A DNA stretch of 64,000 nucleotides from Ricinus communis (lineage: Eukaryota > Streptophyta > Magnoliopsida > Malpighiales > Euphorbiaceae), in contig NC_063260.1 of NCBI RefSeq assembly GCF_019578655.1, positions 27,924,888 through 27,988,887 of the forward strand. The letters run 5' to 3'. The notes beneath the pieces were generated by a model, which saw only the letters and a program-made list of their open reading frames with translations, had not been told where the DNA came from and ran no database searches. Of this stretch, positions 1 to 11,614 are shown one piece after another. The translations under genes were made by a program, and so were the position numbers. Each line of letters begins with the position of its first letter. Position 1 is the stretch's first letter.

Positions 1-430
1 TATATCTGGATTGCTTCTTCTGGTGGCTTTCCTGATGCGTGCTCAAGTTTCCAAGAGGTACATATCCATCTTTTACAATTTCCATTCTTCTTCTAATCTT
101 TTCTTTACCTTCAAAATTATTCATTAAACTTTTTACTTATTCTACTGCACTTTTATCCGAAACTCACATGGCAAGATAGCAATTGTCCATGAGATTATTA
201 TTATTTAATGTTAATTTTGAAGCATTAATTACTTTACTCTTCCTTTACTTTTTATGTTTAATTAGTTTTTAATTTGATAAAATATATTTTGTTCATGTAT
301 TTTAGATTTGTTTTGATATATTTTCCTTAATCATATCTAATAGGTAACATCCAAAATTAGGTGCATGATTCATAATACATGCATTATATATAAGTGCAAC
401 AGGTGTCATGCACGCCATAACTTATGTGTT
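1..430. other. Window edge with no assigned gene
   Basis: The first 57 bases are open in more than one frame and are followed by a possible GT splice donor at about 58, so they could be an exon of a gene entering from the left. Nothing else supports that. The rest is A/T-rich and shows no gene. Pyrimidine-rich leader-like sequence begins near 430. Confidence 0.3.
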
Positions 431-433
431 GCC

Positions 434-569
434 ATTTGCCACCTTCTCTCTCGCTCTCGCTCCATTTCTCACTTTTCTCTCTACCCACTGCCTCAAATCT
501 CTCCACTCGGTGGATTCTGTACTTTGCGCTGCCTTTATCTCCTTCTGCCTTCTCTGATTCTCTCTTTCT
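434..569 (+). promoter_or_regulatory. Probable 5' UTR exon of the coiled-coil membrane protein gene
   Basis: This pyrimidine-rich stretch, with repeated tctctc, ends at a good donor (gtaagtctc). An acceptor (ttttcctctcag) ends at 1003, upstream of the start at 1139. The pattern is typical of a plant leader interrupted by an intron. The transcription start is not visible. Confidence 0.35.
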
Positions 570-1138
570 GTAAGTCTCTCCTTCTCATTTTACTCCATGC
601 TATTCCCTCTTTTTTATCTTCCTTCTTTCTTGTTTTTTTAGTTGAGAACTGGGCGTCATATATGGTGTTTCTTCTTTGATTGAAAATGTTTTTTCTTTTT
701 GATTGATTTAGAATTGGATTTTTGGATTGTTTTTTACCCCTTGCCATGGTGTTTTATTGGAGCAAGAACAATAATTGGTTTAGTCTTCTATCGTTGTAAC
801 ATTGGGAGGCTTTTGTTATTTAGACTAATTGATCGTCTCAATTGAGCAAGCAAAGCAAGACTATGTTGTGATTCATTTTGTTCTTCAAAATATCAAAAGA
901 TCATTGCTTTATTCCATGTCTCATTCACAATACACATGCTTTTAATTATTAAATATCACTTTCTGCTTTGGACAATGTAGCTACAAATTTCTTTTCCTCT
1001 CAGCATATTGTGGCCGTCTGTGCAGTATATGCCTTTCTTAAATTTTTTGCTGTCAACAGTTTTGCAGTTGTGGACATGTAGATGAGAGAGGAAGCAAGTT
1101 GATCAGTACTATTAACAGTAGATTTGATTACTGAGCTC

Positions 1139-4100
1139 ATGGGTATCATTATGATCCTTGTGACAAAGCCTTTCTCACTATGCAAATCGGTATTCATGTA
1201 TGGTCTGCAAATTATGTTTTTTGTGATTCACGCTTGGGTGGAGTTGGTGACGACCTCAATCAATGTCCATCTCAATATATTTCACAAGACAATGATATGG
1301 ACGATTGCTCTCATAACTCTTCCCATACGAGTCTTATCTGCCTTGCAGAGGGAGAGGCTGGTTAGTTTTTTATTTTTGAAAATTTTCTCCTACATCTATC
1401 ATTTCTGGATAAGCCTATTCTTTCCATTAGAATGTCCACATACTGAAAATATAAGCCATAAATGTAGCACACGCATTGCTATGTCAAAGGCTTTCTTGCT
1501 TCCTTGTATTAGTGGAAAGCCAAAGCAGTTCTCTGTTTGTAGTACACACTTTCTTGAATATGTAAATAAACTTTATAAGGAGAGAAAGATAAAGTTTGAG
1601 TAAATGAGAAAAGAGAGTTAAGTTAGGGACATAGGTGGTGGAGAGCAGAGTCCATTGCTGGACAATTTTGATTCGCGAGAGTAGAAAAGAAGGGAAAGAA
1701 GAGAAGAGGGTGGCTGGGGTTGGTGGAGGATGTGGCAGCCAGAGTGGTTGTCATGGCTGAAACCTGGAATAAAAGCTAGAATGAGGCAGTAAATAAATGT
1801 TAACCAATTTGAAGAATGGTGGCAGAATTTATTCATGTAAGCAAGCTAAAGGACACAAGCATTATGTGGAAAGATTGTACTCCTAGTTGCCTAACTATAA
1901 TTTTGATTGGAACTTTTGAAACTTTTTGCATTGATAAATCATTCAAGGACAAAAAGTCTTGATGTCACTCGAAAGCCCAAAAAATCTTGTTTTTGCGTGC
2001 TCTGAGTTCAAAATGGTATTGCTGCATCAATATTGAAAACAATCCAAAGAGCTTGGTGTATTTGGTTGATTCCTCTCTCCCCCTCTCTCTTTCTCACAAA
2101 GAAACAAACACAGAGTCTATAGCAATGGAACTAGCAAGATAACATCAATTCAAAATGAGTTTGGATTAATGTAGCAACATCTTTTGACCGATACTCAGGA
2201 TTACTACTCGAGTAAATGTGTTATATGTCATAATGTTTATATGGAGGAGGAGAAAAAGTATTGGAAGAACTTCGGTTTGTTTGGCTTTGAAGTCAATGTA
2301 TTTGAGCAATTAAAATCAACAGCGGTGGAAGTGGATTTCATTATTATCTCGTCTTAATCTTTTAAATGAATAGCTCATGCAATAAAGTTTTCCCAAGGGT
2401 GCTCTGGATACTGGTTTATTTTGCTGGATCTAGATTTTTGAGAAGTAGGAATTCTAATTTGTTAGCTGGGCTGGAGCCCAAGATTATCTTATATTAAGAT
2501 GAGCTATAGTTGTTTTTGCTTTTAGTAAATTGTTCCTTCAGCGGATTTGCTGCTATGATTTTCAGCTGCAAGACACTTTGCATGAGATGCAGATTGAGTT
2601 GGACAATCTTGTGTGGGTTAGGAAGGAACTTCAACACCAACTCCAGACAGCAATTAAAGAATGTAGAATTTTGGAGTCAATGCTAGCAGAAGTTGAGGAT
2701 GAAAATGAAACTATCATTGCCAAATTTGAGTTGCTAGAGAGTGAGGTAATGCCTATTTTTCTGCAAACTTAATAGTTCTGAACAGAGACATTACAACTAT
2801 ATTCCGATTGTTTCTGAAATAATAATGGTAATAATTTAAGGTTTCGACTGTAAAGTTTCTTTTTCTCTCTTCAGATTTTAATGTTATTCATACGTCTTAA
2901 TTAGAGTCTAGACATTGATATGATCATCTGTGAGTTTGGTGGACTGGAAATCTTGTGAAGTGGTATAACTGGTCTGTCATCTCCTTGAAGTTATCACTGC
3001 GTATTTGAAGTTTGTTGCAAAAGAAAAGATTGGTAAACCATAGATTTTATAGAATGTTACCTAGAAATTAGTTGGTTGGGAGCTGTGTGTTTGTCTAATT
3101 TTTCTAAGTGATTAAAGCATACAGGAAGGAATTTAATATAGTTTCTTTGTTGTAAAAGAAAAGATTACAGAAAAGACTTTTAAGTCTTAAAGTTTGTTTG
3201 TTTGTTTGCTGAGCCATGTGTTTGTCTGATTATGTTGATGTTTGGTATTTGGACGACCTTACTGTAGTGATGATTAAGTATGTGGGCGAGCACAAATATA
3301 TATATGCATTGACGATAATATGTTTATATTTACATTTTTGTGTAAAAGCATGCATATCTCTCATTCTGCATCTAGGTAGAGTACACAGATTAAGCATGCA
3401 AGTTTACGTAATATTTGGTCATCGTCAATAAGATAGTACTAGAAGTACATTTTAGTTCTAAAAGTTACTTTCTCAATATAACAACTATCTTGTTTCAGAA
3501 TTAAGAAACTATGGCTCGCATCTTTAGTATTCTCTTATTTATTACTTGGGTCCACTTTTTGGGTAGAACACCATCACTTATTTTTACTAAGAAACTGAAA
3601 GAAACCACAAAAATGGAAGAAGGGAGGAAGAAACAGAAGTAGACTGATTCATGATTTAAATGTTAATAGGAATGTGGTCTACTGCCTGTCTATATCAATA
3701 GAAAGAACTGGAACCTGAACTCTCTATATTCCAATATAAAATAATAAATCATCAAGCAAAGTTGTCTGGAATATTATTGGATTATCAGGGACCTGATTCT
3801 CATAATGGTATATATTTTGCTGGAACTTCACAATCTGATAACCAAAAAATAAAACTAACTTTGATGTATATTGATATTATAGGTGGAGAGTGTGGCTTGA
3901 GTTACCACTCAAATGTTGTGCATCCTTAATAGGAAAGTAAGGTTCTGAACTATTACCATATTAATTAAGTGTTCAAATAAATTTCCCATGTGCTAGAATT
4001 TAAGTACCCTAAATTTTTTTTTGATGTGTGGTATAACCAAACTTTGATGCAAAATTATCCTTGGTTCTCAACCCAGAGAAAAGATCCTACATCCTAATAC

Positions 4101-5887
4101 AGAGAAAAGATCTGTAGAATTGCTAAAACAAGATTATGGAAATATACAATATCTTCAGATATTGTAATTCTTATTCTGAAGATGTGCAAAAGATATTGTT
4201 GAATAAGCACTCAACCCAATGAAAGACAGGTTTGGGTCACAGTTAATATTCAGTCTCCCTTGTTTGGATGTATGTACTCAATCATTCTTCCTCTCTTCAT
4301 CCAGTTTTGCTATCCAATTCTGAAATGTCAGATCCAAAAAAGAAAGAACAAATAAAATCAATCTAAGGTTATGATTGGAAGTATGCTGTGGCACATTGGG
4401 AAGCTAAGCTCAGTCAATAAGTCACGTGAGGTGGAGGAACAACCAGAAGCAGCAAGTTCGTCCAGCTAAGCACAACTCATCAAATTGGCAGGAATTCCTG
4501 CTTTGGACTGTTAAGGTGGTTGTGCTAGTTAATTATTTATCGGCTATCATAATCAATAGAATTAGTTCTAGCTTAGTTGCATGCAGCTTTAACTTCCTGC
4601 AGAATGCAGCAAGAGTATGTGTAAGATTGTACTGGAAATTGTTGAAGTTCTCTGTCAACTTATTCTTTTCTCTTCCATCTTCTTTTTCTTATTTTCCTCA
4701 TCTTCTTAAATTTCCTTATAACCCAACATGATGCTACTAGGAAGTGGTTGCGGAGATTGGTAGAAAAATTCGGTGGAAACTAATAAATAATAGACCTCTT
4801 GGGTTTGGAATTATTAGAGCTACAGTAACATCCGTGAGTAGTTAAGTTCGATTTCTCATAAGATCCAATATATTATGATGTAATTGTGATAATCTGTCAG
4901 CTAGAATAAGAAAATTGGGATTGCTTTGTTCTTATTTTATGGGGAGAGGAAGAATTGGCTCGGATACCCTCAGATAGAACCCTATCTCTCTTTGAATAGG
5001 AAGATGCAAAATTATACATGAAAATACTCTTTAATAGTAAATATACAGTGTCCATAAATAGTTGCTTCATCTGAGCTTTGGTTTTATATGATTTTGGTTC
5101 CTTCCAGAAAAATAAAAATCTTTCATCTAGTTGAAATTTGAGTTTTAGCAGAAGTTATTTTAGTCCATTCCATTGTATTTGAGATTTGTATGCATTGATG
5201 TCATACTCTGTTTTTCACATATGAAAAAATTATGTTTCCTGACAGTTGCAGGGTCTGAAAGTTGAAAATCTTCAGTTGAAGGAAATTCTGAGTGAAGGTC
5301 ATTGGAGTTTTAAATTTAATGGTGGCACAGACAATGCAGAAAATATTGGCATAGCTATCAGCAACAACACTGGCATATCTGATAGTACCCAATCTTGTTG
5401 TAAAGCTAGTGAGATGATGTTAGAAGACCTGGTGACGAATAAAGATGCCTGCGAAGGTGAGGGCAAAAGTGAAGCAGAATTGCGAAGTTTCTTGAGAGCT
5501 ACTGCTAGAGGCTCCATTCACTCATTTTCACATTCTATTGTCTCGAGGAGCCTGGACATGAGTGGGGGTCTCGACCAAAGGAGGGATGCTGCTGTATTCC
5601 AGTCCCTATTCAGTGCAGTGTTGACCCTTTTGGTTGGAACTATTATCTGGAAGGCTGAAGACCCTTGCATGCCCCTTGTTGTAGCTCTTTTTGCTGTTGT
5701 TGGCATGTCATTGAAAAGTGTGGTTCAGTTTTTCTCCACTATAAAAAACAAACCTGCTTCTGATGCAGTTGCTCTCTTAAGCTTAAACTGGTTCATACTC
5801 GGCACGCTAACTTACCCAGCACTTCCAAAAGTAGCTCGAATTATTGCTGCATTGACCTTAAATGTTTTGGACTGGACAGTAAGCTAG
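1139..5887 (+). CDS. Membrane-anchored coiled-coil protein, family not recognised
   Basis: Three exons join in phase 0: 1139-1360, 2566-2745 and 5246-5887, giving 347 residues. Donors are at 1361 and 2746. Acceptors end at 2565 and 5245. Residues 1-70 are hydrophobic, with one or two likely membrane segments. Residues about 75-150 form a leucine- and glutamate-rich coiled coil (motifs such as LQDTLHEM and [15 protein letters not shown]). A Ser-rich linker follows. The last 100 residues hold three or four membrane segments (about 251-269, 275-293, 307-325, 327-345), ending in LDWTVS. The layout suggests an endomembrane protein with a cytosolic coiled coil, which is inference. The start is uncertain: the frame is open upstream to 1103, and a CT-rich leader (about 430-569, donor near 570, acceptor at 1003) could form a 5' UTR exon. 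Exon 2 and exon 3 boundaries are firm. I do not know the function. Confidence 0.72.
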
Positions 5888-6859
5888 CTTGGTCCCTCTT
5901 TATTAGCTCATAGATAAAATTGTTGGTAGGGAAGCATCATGTATATCCATGTAGTCGAGACTGTAGACCGTGAGGTTTGTTTTTTGTAGGCAAAGCTTGT
6001 ATGGCTTGTAGAATATCAGGTTGCATAGTCCTGTAGTTTGGTTTTTACTTCTCTGTTTTTTCATAGACCAGAACTTGTATGTCCATGGATTATACAGGGT
6101 TAAGTGCTGCTTTTCTTTATGTACATATCAGTCTAGTCTTGAAGTATGTCATGTGTTATAATCATGAGGATAACTGAACATGAATTTACTTGGGATTTAA
6201 GAACACTTGATCCGGTGCAGGTTTTCCCCATTTTCCCTTTGTTCAATGATATAATGTAATGATGCTGGGTTCATTTTGACGCTCATCCATTTCTATTGAA
6301 AAACCTCTTAAGCTTTTTGTGCTCAAGCTCATTTGTGCTTTTTTTTTTTTTCACTTTGTTACCATTACTCGGTAGATGAAAGGGCAGAATGTAACCTGGT
6401 TGTGATAAAAATTAAGAGCACAAACATAATAAGCAAACCGTAGAAGGCAGTATCTGGCGCAAAAGCAACCGTTGACATGGTTAATTTCCAACTAGCCCTC
6501 CTCAGGAGCTGCCCATGCTGTCCAGTTTCCGGCGTGTTGCTGTGATTTTTTTCTATATAATATAGTGTATGTTTCTAGGTCTGTCGATTGGGGTGGCCGA
6601 TGCAATTGCCAGAAAAAGCCCTGGATGATGACTACTTGTGTAATGATATCTCTAGCTTCCCTCAAGGATTCCTACAACCTGTAACTTCTGGTTGATGACT
6701 AACTTCTAGTCTGATAAGGGATCCGAGATAGGAACGGAGGAATTAACGCGACCACGGGTCTGGGCTTCAAGTATCACTGGGACACGGCCCAAGTTTATTT
6801 CGAGCTGAACTTTCCACGACAGGCCCATAACATTTAATTTGCTTTCTGATTGCATGTCC

Positions 6860-7275
6860 ATGAGTTTGACAGGTAAGGTCAACAAAAAAAGAAAAAACCC
6901 AGCAAACTGAACCTATCAAAAAACTAACCGAAACTGAACCAAACTATAGATTAATTGTACTGGTCGGTTTGGTTTTTATATTTATTTTTAAAACTTAATT
7001 AACCCAATCGGTCTTTAGATTTTATTATTACAATATGATTTTTCATATTATTTTAGTATAACATGTCAATTATACTTTTTAAATAGGTACATTTTATATA
7101 TACTTTTTAAAAATAAACTTTCTATTAAAAACTCTTAATATTTTCATCCATCAACCGGAAAATCAATGCATCTTCTTGTATATTTTTATTAACCAAACTA
7201 GTAATTGATGGAACATCTAATTTGAATTATTTTAGCAAAAGTCAAAACCGAATGACCGGTTTTATTTTTTCAGCA
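6860..7275. repeat. Possible remnant of a dispersed element with ACCGAA/TTCGGT-type words
   Basis: Imperfect repeats of accgaaactgaaccaaac-type words near 6910-6950 are followed by ggtcggtttggttttt near 6962, and aaaccgaatgaccggtttt occurs near 7247-7265. The words partly complement each other. Such words are common in degenerate plant transposable elements. No ends or target duplications were identified. Confidence 0.3.
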
Positions 7276-7455
7276 GAATCCGATTACTGGACCGCGCTCA
7301 CCCGTTGTGACCGCCATTAAGCAACAACCAAACTGTCATCCACTCCATTGCATTAGAGTTGCGTTGCGTTGCATCGATTAATAAAAAAATAACAAACGCC
7401 TTGGAGAAAGAGGGAATAGGTAACAACAAACAAGACCCATGAAATCTTGGAGAGG

Positions 7456-7483
7456 TTTCTATTCTTCTTCTTCTTCTTCTTCT
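7456..7483. repeat. (CTT)n microsatellite
   Basis: Uninterrupted ttc/ctt units run just before a T-rich stretch. Confidence 0.85.
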
Positions 7484-8924
7484 TGCATAATAGCACCAAA
7501 AAACAATGACATGCTTTTTTTTTTTTTTTTTTGTTACACTGCCATGGATTAGAGATAGTGGAGACAAAAGCAAGAAATTTGTTTGTTTTTCTTTCTTTTT
7601 ATCTTTTTAAAGAAATAATTAAAGAAAGAAAGAGTTGCTGTTGGGCTGTTACCATTTTTGACAGAGAATACAGAAAGAATGGTATGTATATGTAATTAAT
7701 TACGCAAGAAAATTAAAGAGAGCAGCCGCTCCTTAGTGAGGTAAAAGTTGAGGTATTAAGTTTTTAAGAAGCGATTTGCTGTTGCAATAATGATGGCACA
7801 GAGCGGCTTAAGATGCGACACTCGACATCCGCCCTTTTCCACCGGCGCCTTTCTTGGTATTATGGCCCCCTTTTTCAAATCCGGATTTTCTATTTCAAAT
7901 TTCAAATGTTTAAATTTCTTTTCAATCCCCTACTTTTCCACCCTTCTAAATTTCTAGTATATAAAGGAAGGAATTGACAATCTTATTTAATATGATCTCA
8001 AATCTACTCTCGGCTTTCTTAATGATATGACTTCAAAGAGATTTAATTTTAAAAAAATAATATGTGAATATATTATTAAAAATATAATATTATTCTAAAA
8101 AATAGAAAAAGTTAAATGAGTGAGATACATCAAATAAGTATATTACTTTTTCATTCATTTACAACTTTAAATATATATTTTTTTCTTTAGACTGAAAAAA
8201 TATGTATAATTATAAATAGTGATAAAGAGCTATTTCATTATTAAAAAAAATTATCTATAAAAATCTAATTATGTCCACTCCATCAGCCATGTAAATTTAG
8301 AATTTAATAACCCATAATTTTATTATGTCACCACTAAATCGATCTCATCTTATCAATTACTTTTTAAATCGTAATCTAACAGTCAAATAACGAAATTACA
8401 AGCTATTATGTTTTCAATTCATATTAAGTAATATGATAATAGTGAATGATAAAAAAAGTGGCTAAATTCTTCTAAATCGAAACATTCTAAAGGAATTTTT
8501 TTATTACAATCTATAATCACATACATTTATTTTGTTTGAAAAGAATACATGCTTGAAATTGTATAAAATATTTTTATATTTATTTCAAATATAAATTTAT
8601 CATTTTTTTTTATAAATTATAAAACCCTCACCATATTCATCAAATAAATTTAGGTGCAATACGCCAGAAGTAGTAAAAAGTTATCCAAAGTTTAAAGAAA
8701 AAAACATCCTGCCCCAAAACTTAACTCCATTCATTTAATTTGCAGCCATGCACCACCATCGTCATCTTCAAGCCTTGCCTTCTCTCGCCACTAGGCATAA
8801 ATAACTACATGTGAGTTCTTGCCCGGAAGATGGTGAGTATAAGAAGGGAAGGTCTTTTTGGAATGTTCTTGGAAGTCTTTTTTCCTTCTAAATTCTAATC
8901 CCAAAAAACGAGAGATGACAGTCA

Positions 8925-9510
8925 GGTGGGTAATTTCGGGTTCGACCGAATTATAATAGAATAAATTTAAATAATAATAAACAAATTTGGAACGAATTTG
9001 AAATTTAATTTTATTATCCCTATCGGGTTCGGATCGAATTTGAATTTGAATTCGTGGGTACTAAATACCTTAATTCGATTATATTAAAATTATTATATTA
9101 TATTAATTTTATTATTTAAAATATTATTCTAAAAATTTTATTAAATTTATATTTGGATTGTATTAATATATCGAATATTTAAATTTGATTAGTTTATATT
9201 TAATATTTTTTGTTAATATATTTTAAAACTTATTTATTTTAAATGGGTTCGGTAAACTGGTGTTTATTTAATTATTTAAATATTTATATAAACAGGTAGT
9301 GTACCATATATACCTATTTAAATATCTATAAATATATTTACTACTTATTTAATTTAAAATTTTAATCGAGTTCGGATCATATGCATATATTTTTATTTGG
9401 AGTTAGAACGAATTCAGATATTAAATATAAATTTTAAAATAAATTTAAAATACGTTTAGATATATATTTTTTAATTGAGTTTATATTTCAGATATTCTTA
9501 AATGGACCAT
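8925..9510. repeat. A/T-rich repeat-like block with ttcggatcgaat words
   Basis: Variants of gggttcggatcgaatttgaa recur near 8938, 9022 and 9245, and of gagttcggatc near 9367, in a region otherwise almost free of G and C. This resembles a decayed dispersed repeat. No coding capacity or termini are visible. Confidence 0.3.
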
Positions 9511-10562
9511 ACTCTAGCCGTTGCTATCTTTGTACAAAACCCAAAATCACAAATCAAAGTATTTTATTTGTTTTGTAGGGTGTAGAGATTTTGCTATTCG
9601 AAGATGAGATCAACTTTATAGAATGTAATTTTTATCCAATAAGTGAGAGCCAAATGACAATAATCAAATATAAAATCAGGGTTAAACTCTGAAAATTAAA
9701 TTTCAAAGGAAAAACAAAAATATTAGTATGGTCTCAGCACATCAGGACGTGTGGAGGAAAAACTACAAAATAAGAAATAAAATGATTTAATCTCTGAATT
9801 TATAAAATAGTGTTATATTATATCTCTAAAAAAATATAAAATGTATTAAAATTAAAATATTTTCAGCAATTGGATAGAAAAAACATGAAAAGTTTGAGAA
9901 ATGCGATAGTATTCGACCTTAAAATATGACTGATTTAAATGTTTGGCCTTTTTTTTTTCTTTTAATTTTTAAGTAGAAATTATGATTAATCAATTATTAA
10001 TAATAAAAGAAATATAAAAGAATGCCGACAGTGTTAATGTGTTATATATACATATATATATATATAATTAATTAATTATTATCATTCAGTTTTTTTAATT
10101 AAGATACACATATATATATAAAATTATATTATTCTTCATGTTATGTAATTTATATAAATTTACAAATTATTTATAAAATTGCCCACACTTTAGACGGGTA
10201 TTATAAGTAGTTAATTATATCGTGGTTGGTTCAAATAATGAGGATTGAGGGGATAAAATCAAATAAATAAAACTAAGCAAAAAGGAAAAAGGAAAGGGCC
10301 CCACTTTGGGTTACATTAAGAAGCAAATTGGATCCCTCTCTAGTTACTACAGACAGAGGAGCCTGACAAAGCTTCTCACATATCTTTTCTCCACACGTTG
10401 AAAAAGTAGGAGAAAAATACAAAAAGGAAAAACTGGAAAAGAAAAAAAAAAGAAAAAGATAAAAAGTTTACTTTTTTTTTTTTTTTTTAATTTAAAATAT
10501 TATTATATAAGGGATGTTCATGTCATTGTGTTATTAAATGCATTGCCAGAACTCTCACCCCA

Positions 10563-10709
10563 TTGCCCTTTCTTTCTCCTTTTTGCCTCTCAATCTCAAC
10601 AATTGAGAATTGCTGTATGATTGTATCCTCTGAAAGCTGCTGCTTCTGCGAAATTGAAGCATCTCCCACTTCTTTACCACTCTTTCTTTGCTCTACACCT
10701 CATTTAAAG
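10563..10709 (+). promoter_or_regulatory. Possible 5' UTR exon of the RopGEF gene
   Basis: A CT-rich transcribed-looking stretch ends in catttaaag followed by a GT donor, 0.9 kb upstream of the first coding exon. The position suits a leader exon of the RopGEF gene. The evidence is compositional only. Confidence 0.3.
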
Positions 10710-11614
10710 GTCTGTTTTTCTCTATGTTTCACTTGCTGCCTTTCTTTCTTTCTTTCTTTCCCTCCTCTCTCTTCAGCATTTTGGTTTTTTGACATTTCTC
10801 TAATCTCCCCTCTTGATGTTCTTTCCTTGTTTTCAATTATTATTATTATTATTACTTTTCTGTTTTACAAGGAACCCTATTGGTTCTTTCTTTTGAAGAA
10901 ATGTTCAGATATTTTCATGATCTCTTAGCAATGAATTTTAAGTTATTGATACTGGAGTAAGTTCTTAATACTGCTATCGATTTTTGGGTTTGAATCCAGT
11001 TGAATTTGTAATCATGGTATTGACGGTGATAAGGCTGTTTAGTTAAGTTACTTACTGTCTAAAAATAACAAATAGCACTTTCTTTCTTTCTTTTTTTTCT
11101 TTTTTCTTCTCTTCAAACTTTTGACTGCATAATCCATAATCATTACTCCTCTGCTCAAAAAGTTATCATGCAGATATTATGCCTCTAAATCCAATTTATA
11201 ATTTTTTTTCCTAATATAATTTTGAATTAAAATACATTACTACCCTGTGTCTCATCCTTAACATGGTATTATAATCTATATATTTAATTTTCTTCCAGTA
11301 TTACTTAATATTTTCTTTTGAGTCTTACAGAATTAATAGACATTATCCAGATATCATGCATTTAATTACACTGTAATCTGAATAGTTGATTGATATTAAT
11401 TTCATGGTTGGTGGTACAAAGGTATTTATTCTGGTATTGATTAATATAGTGTTATAGTAATGTATTGGGTGTTAATTGGTGTAGGAAGTGGGCTATTTCA
11501 ATGTTCAAAATCCAATAATTTCGTGCACCTTTTAAGCATTTTCTCGCTCGAAGCCAAAAAGAAAAAGACAAATAAAGAAACGAAAAAGGAAACTGATTTC
11601 TTATCAAAAGGCCA

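Larger units (their letters stand above)
5888..10560. other. 3' UTR followed by 4.3 kb of gene-free intergenic DNA
   Basis: About the first 400 bases are probably 3' UTR of the upstream gene. The remainder is very A/T-rich, and I find no splice-linked open frames. It contains the repeat-like blocks at 6860-7275 and 8925-9510, a (CTT)n tract near 7460-7483, a T run near 7515-7532 and a TA-rich tract near 10040-10070. No RNA gene was recognised. Confidence 0.6.

Noticed and set aside
1..57. Open stretch at the left edge followed by a GT, possible exon of an upstream gene
   Set aside because: Two frames are open over only 57 bases and no family wording is recognisable. It cannot be supported without the neighbouring sequence.
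365..679. 104-codon open frame, + strand
   Set aside because: Low-complexity pyrimidine-rich leader sequence rich in Leu/Ser/Phe codons. No homology is recognised, and it is better explained as 5' UTR and intron.
1180..1365. Alternative frame over the first exon of the coiled-coil gene
   Set aside because: It overlaps the frame that joins in phase with both downstream exons through good splice sites. The alternative frame does not connect to anything.
7298..7573. 91-codon minus-strand open frame
   Set aside because: It is built mostly from a homopolymer and a trinucleotide repeat (Lys and Arg runs), with no family motif.
10563..10928. 121-codon open frame before the RopGEF gene
   Set aside because: CT-rich sequence giving a Phe/Ser/Leu-rich product. 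It is most likely leader and intron.
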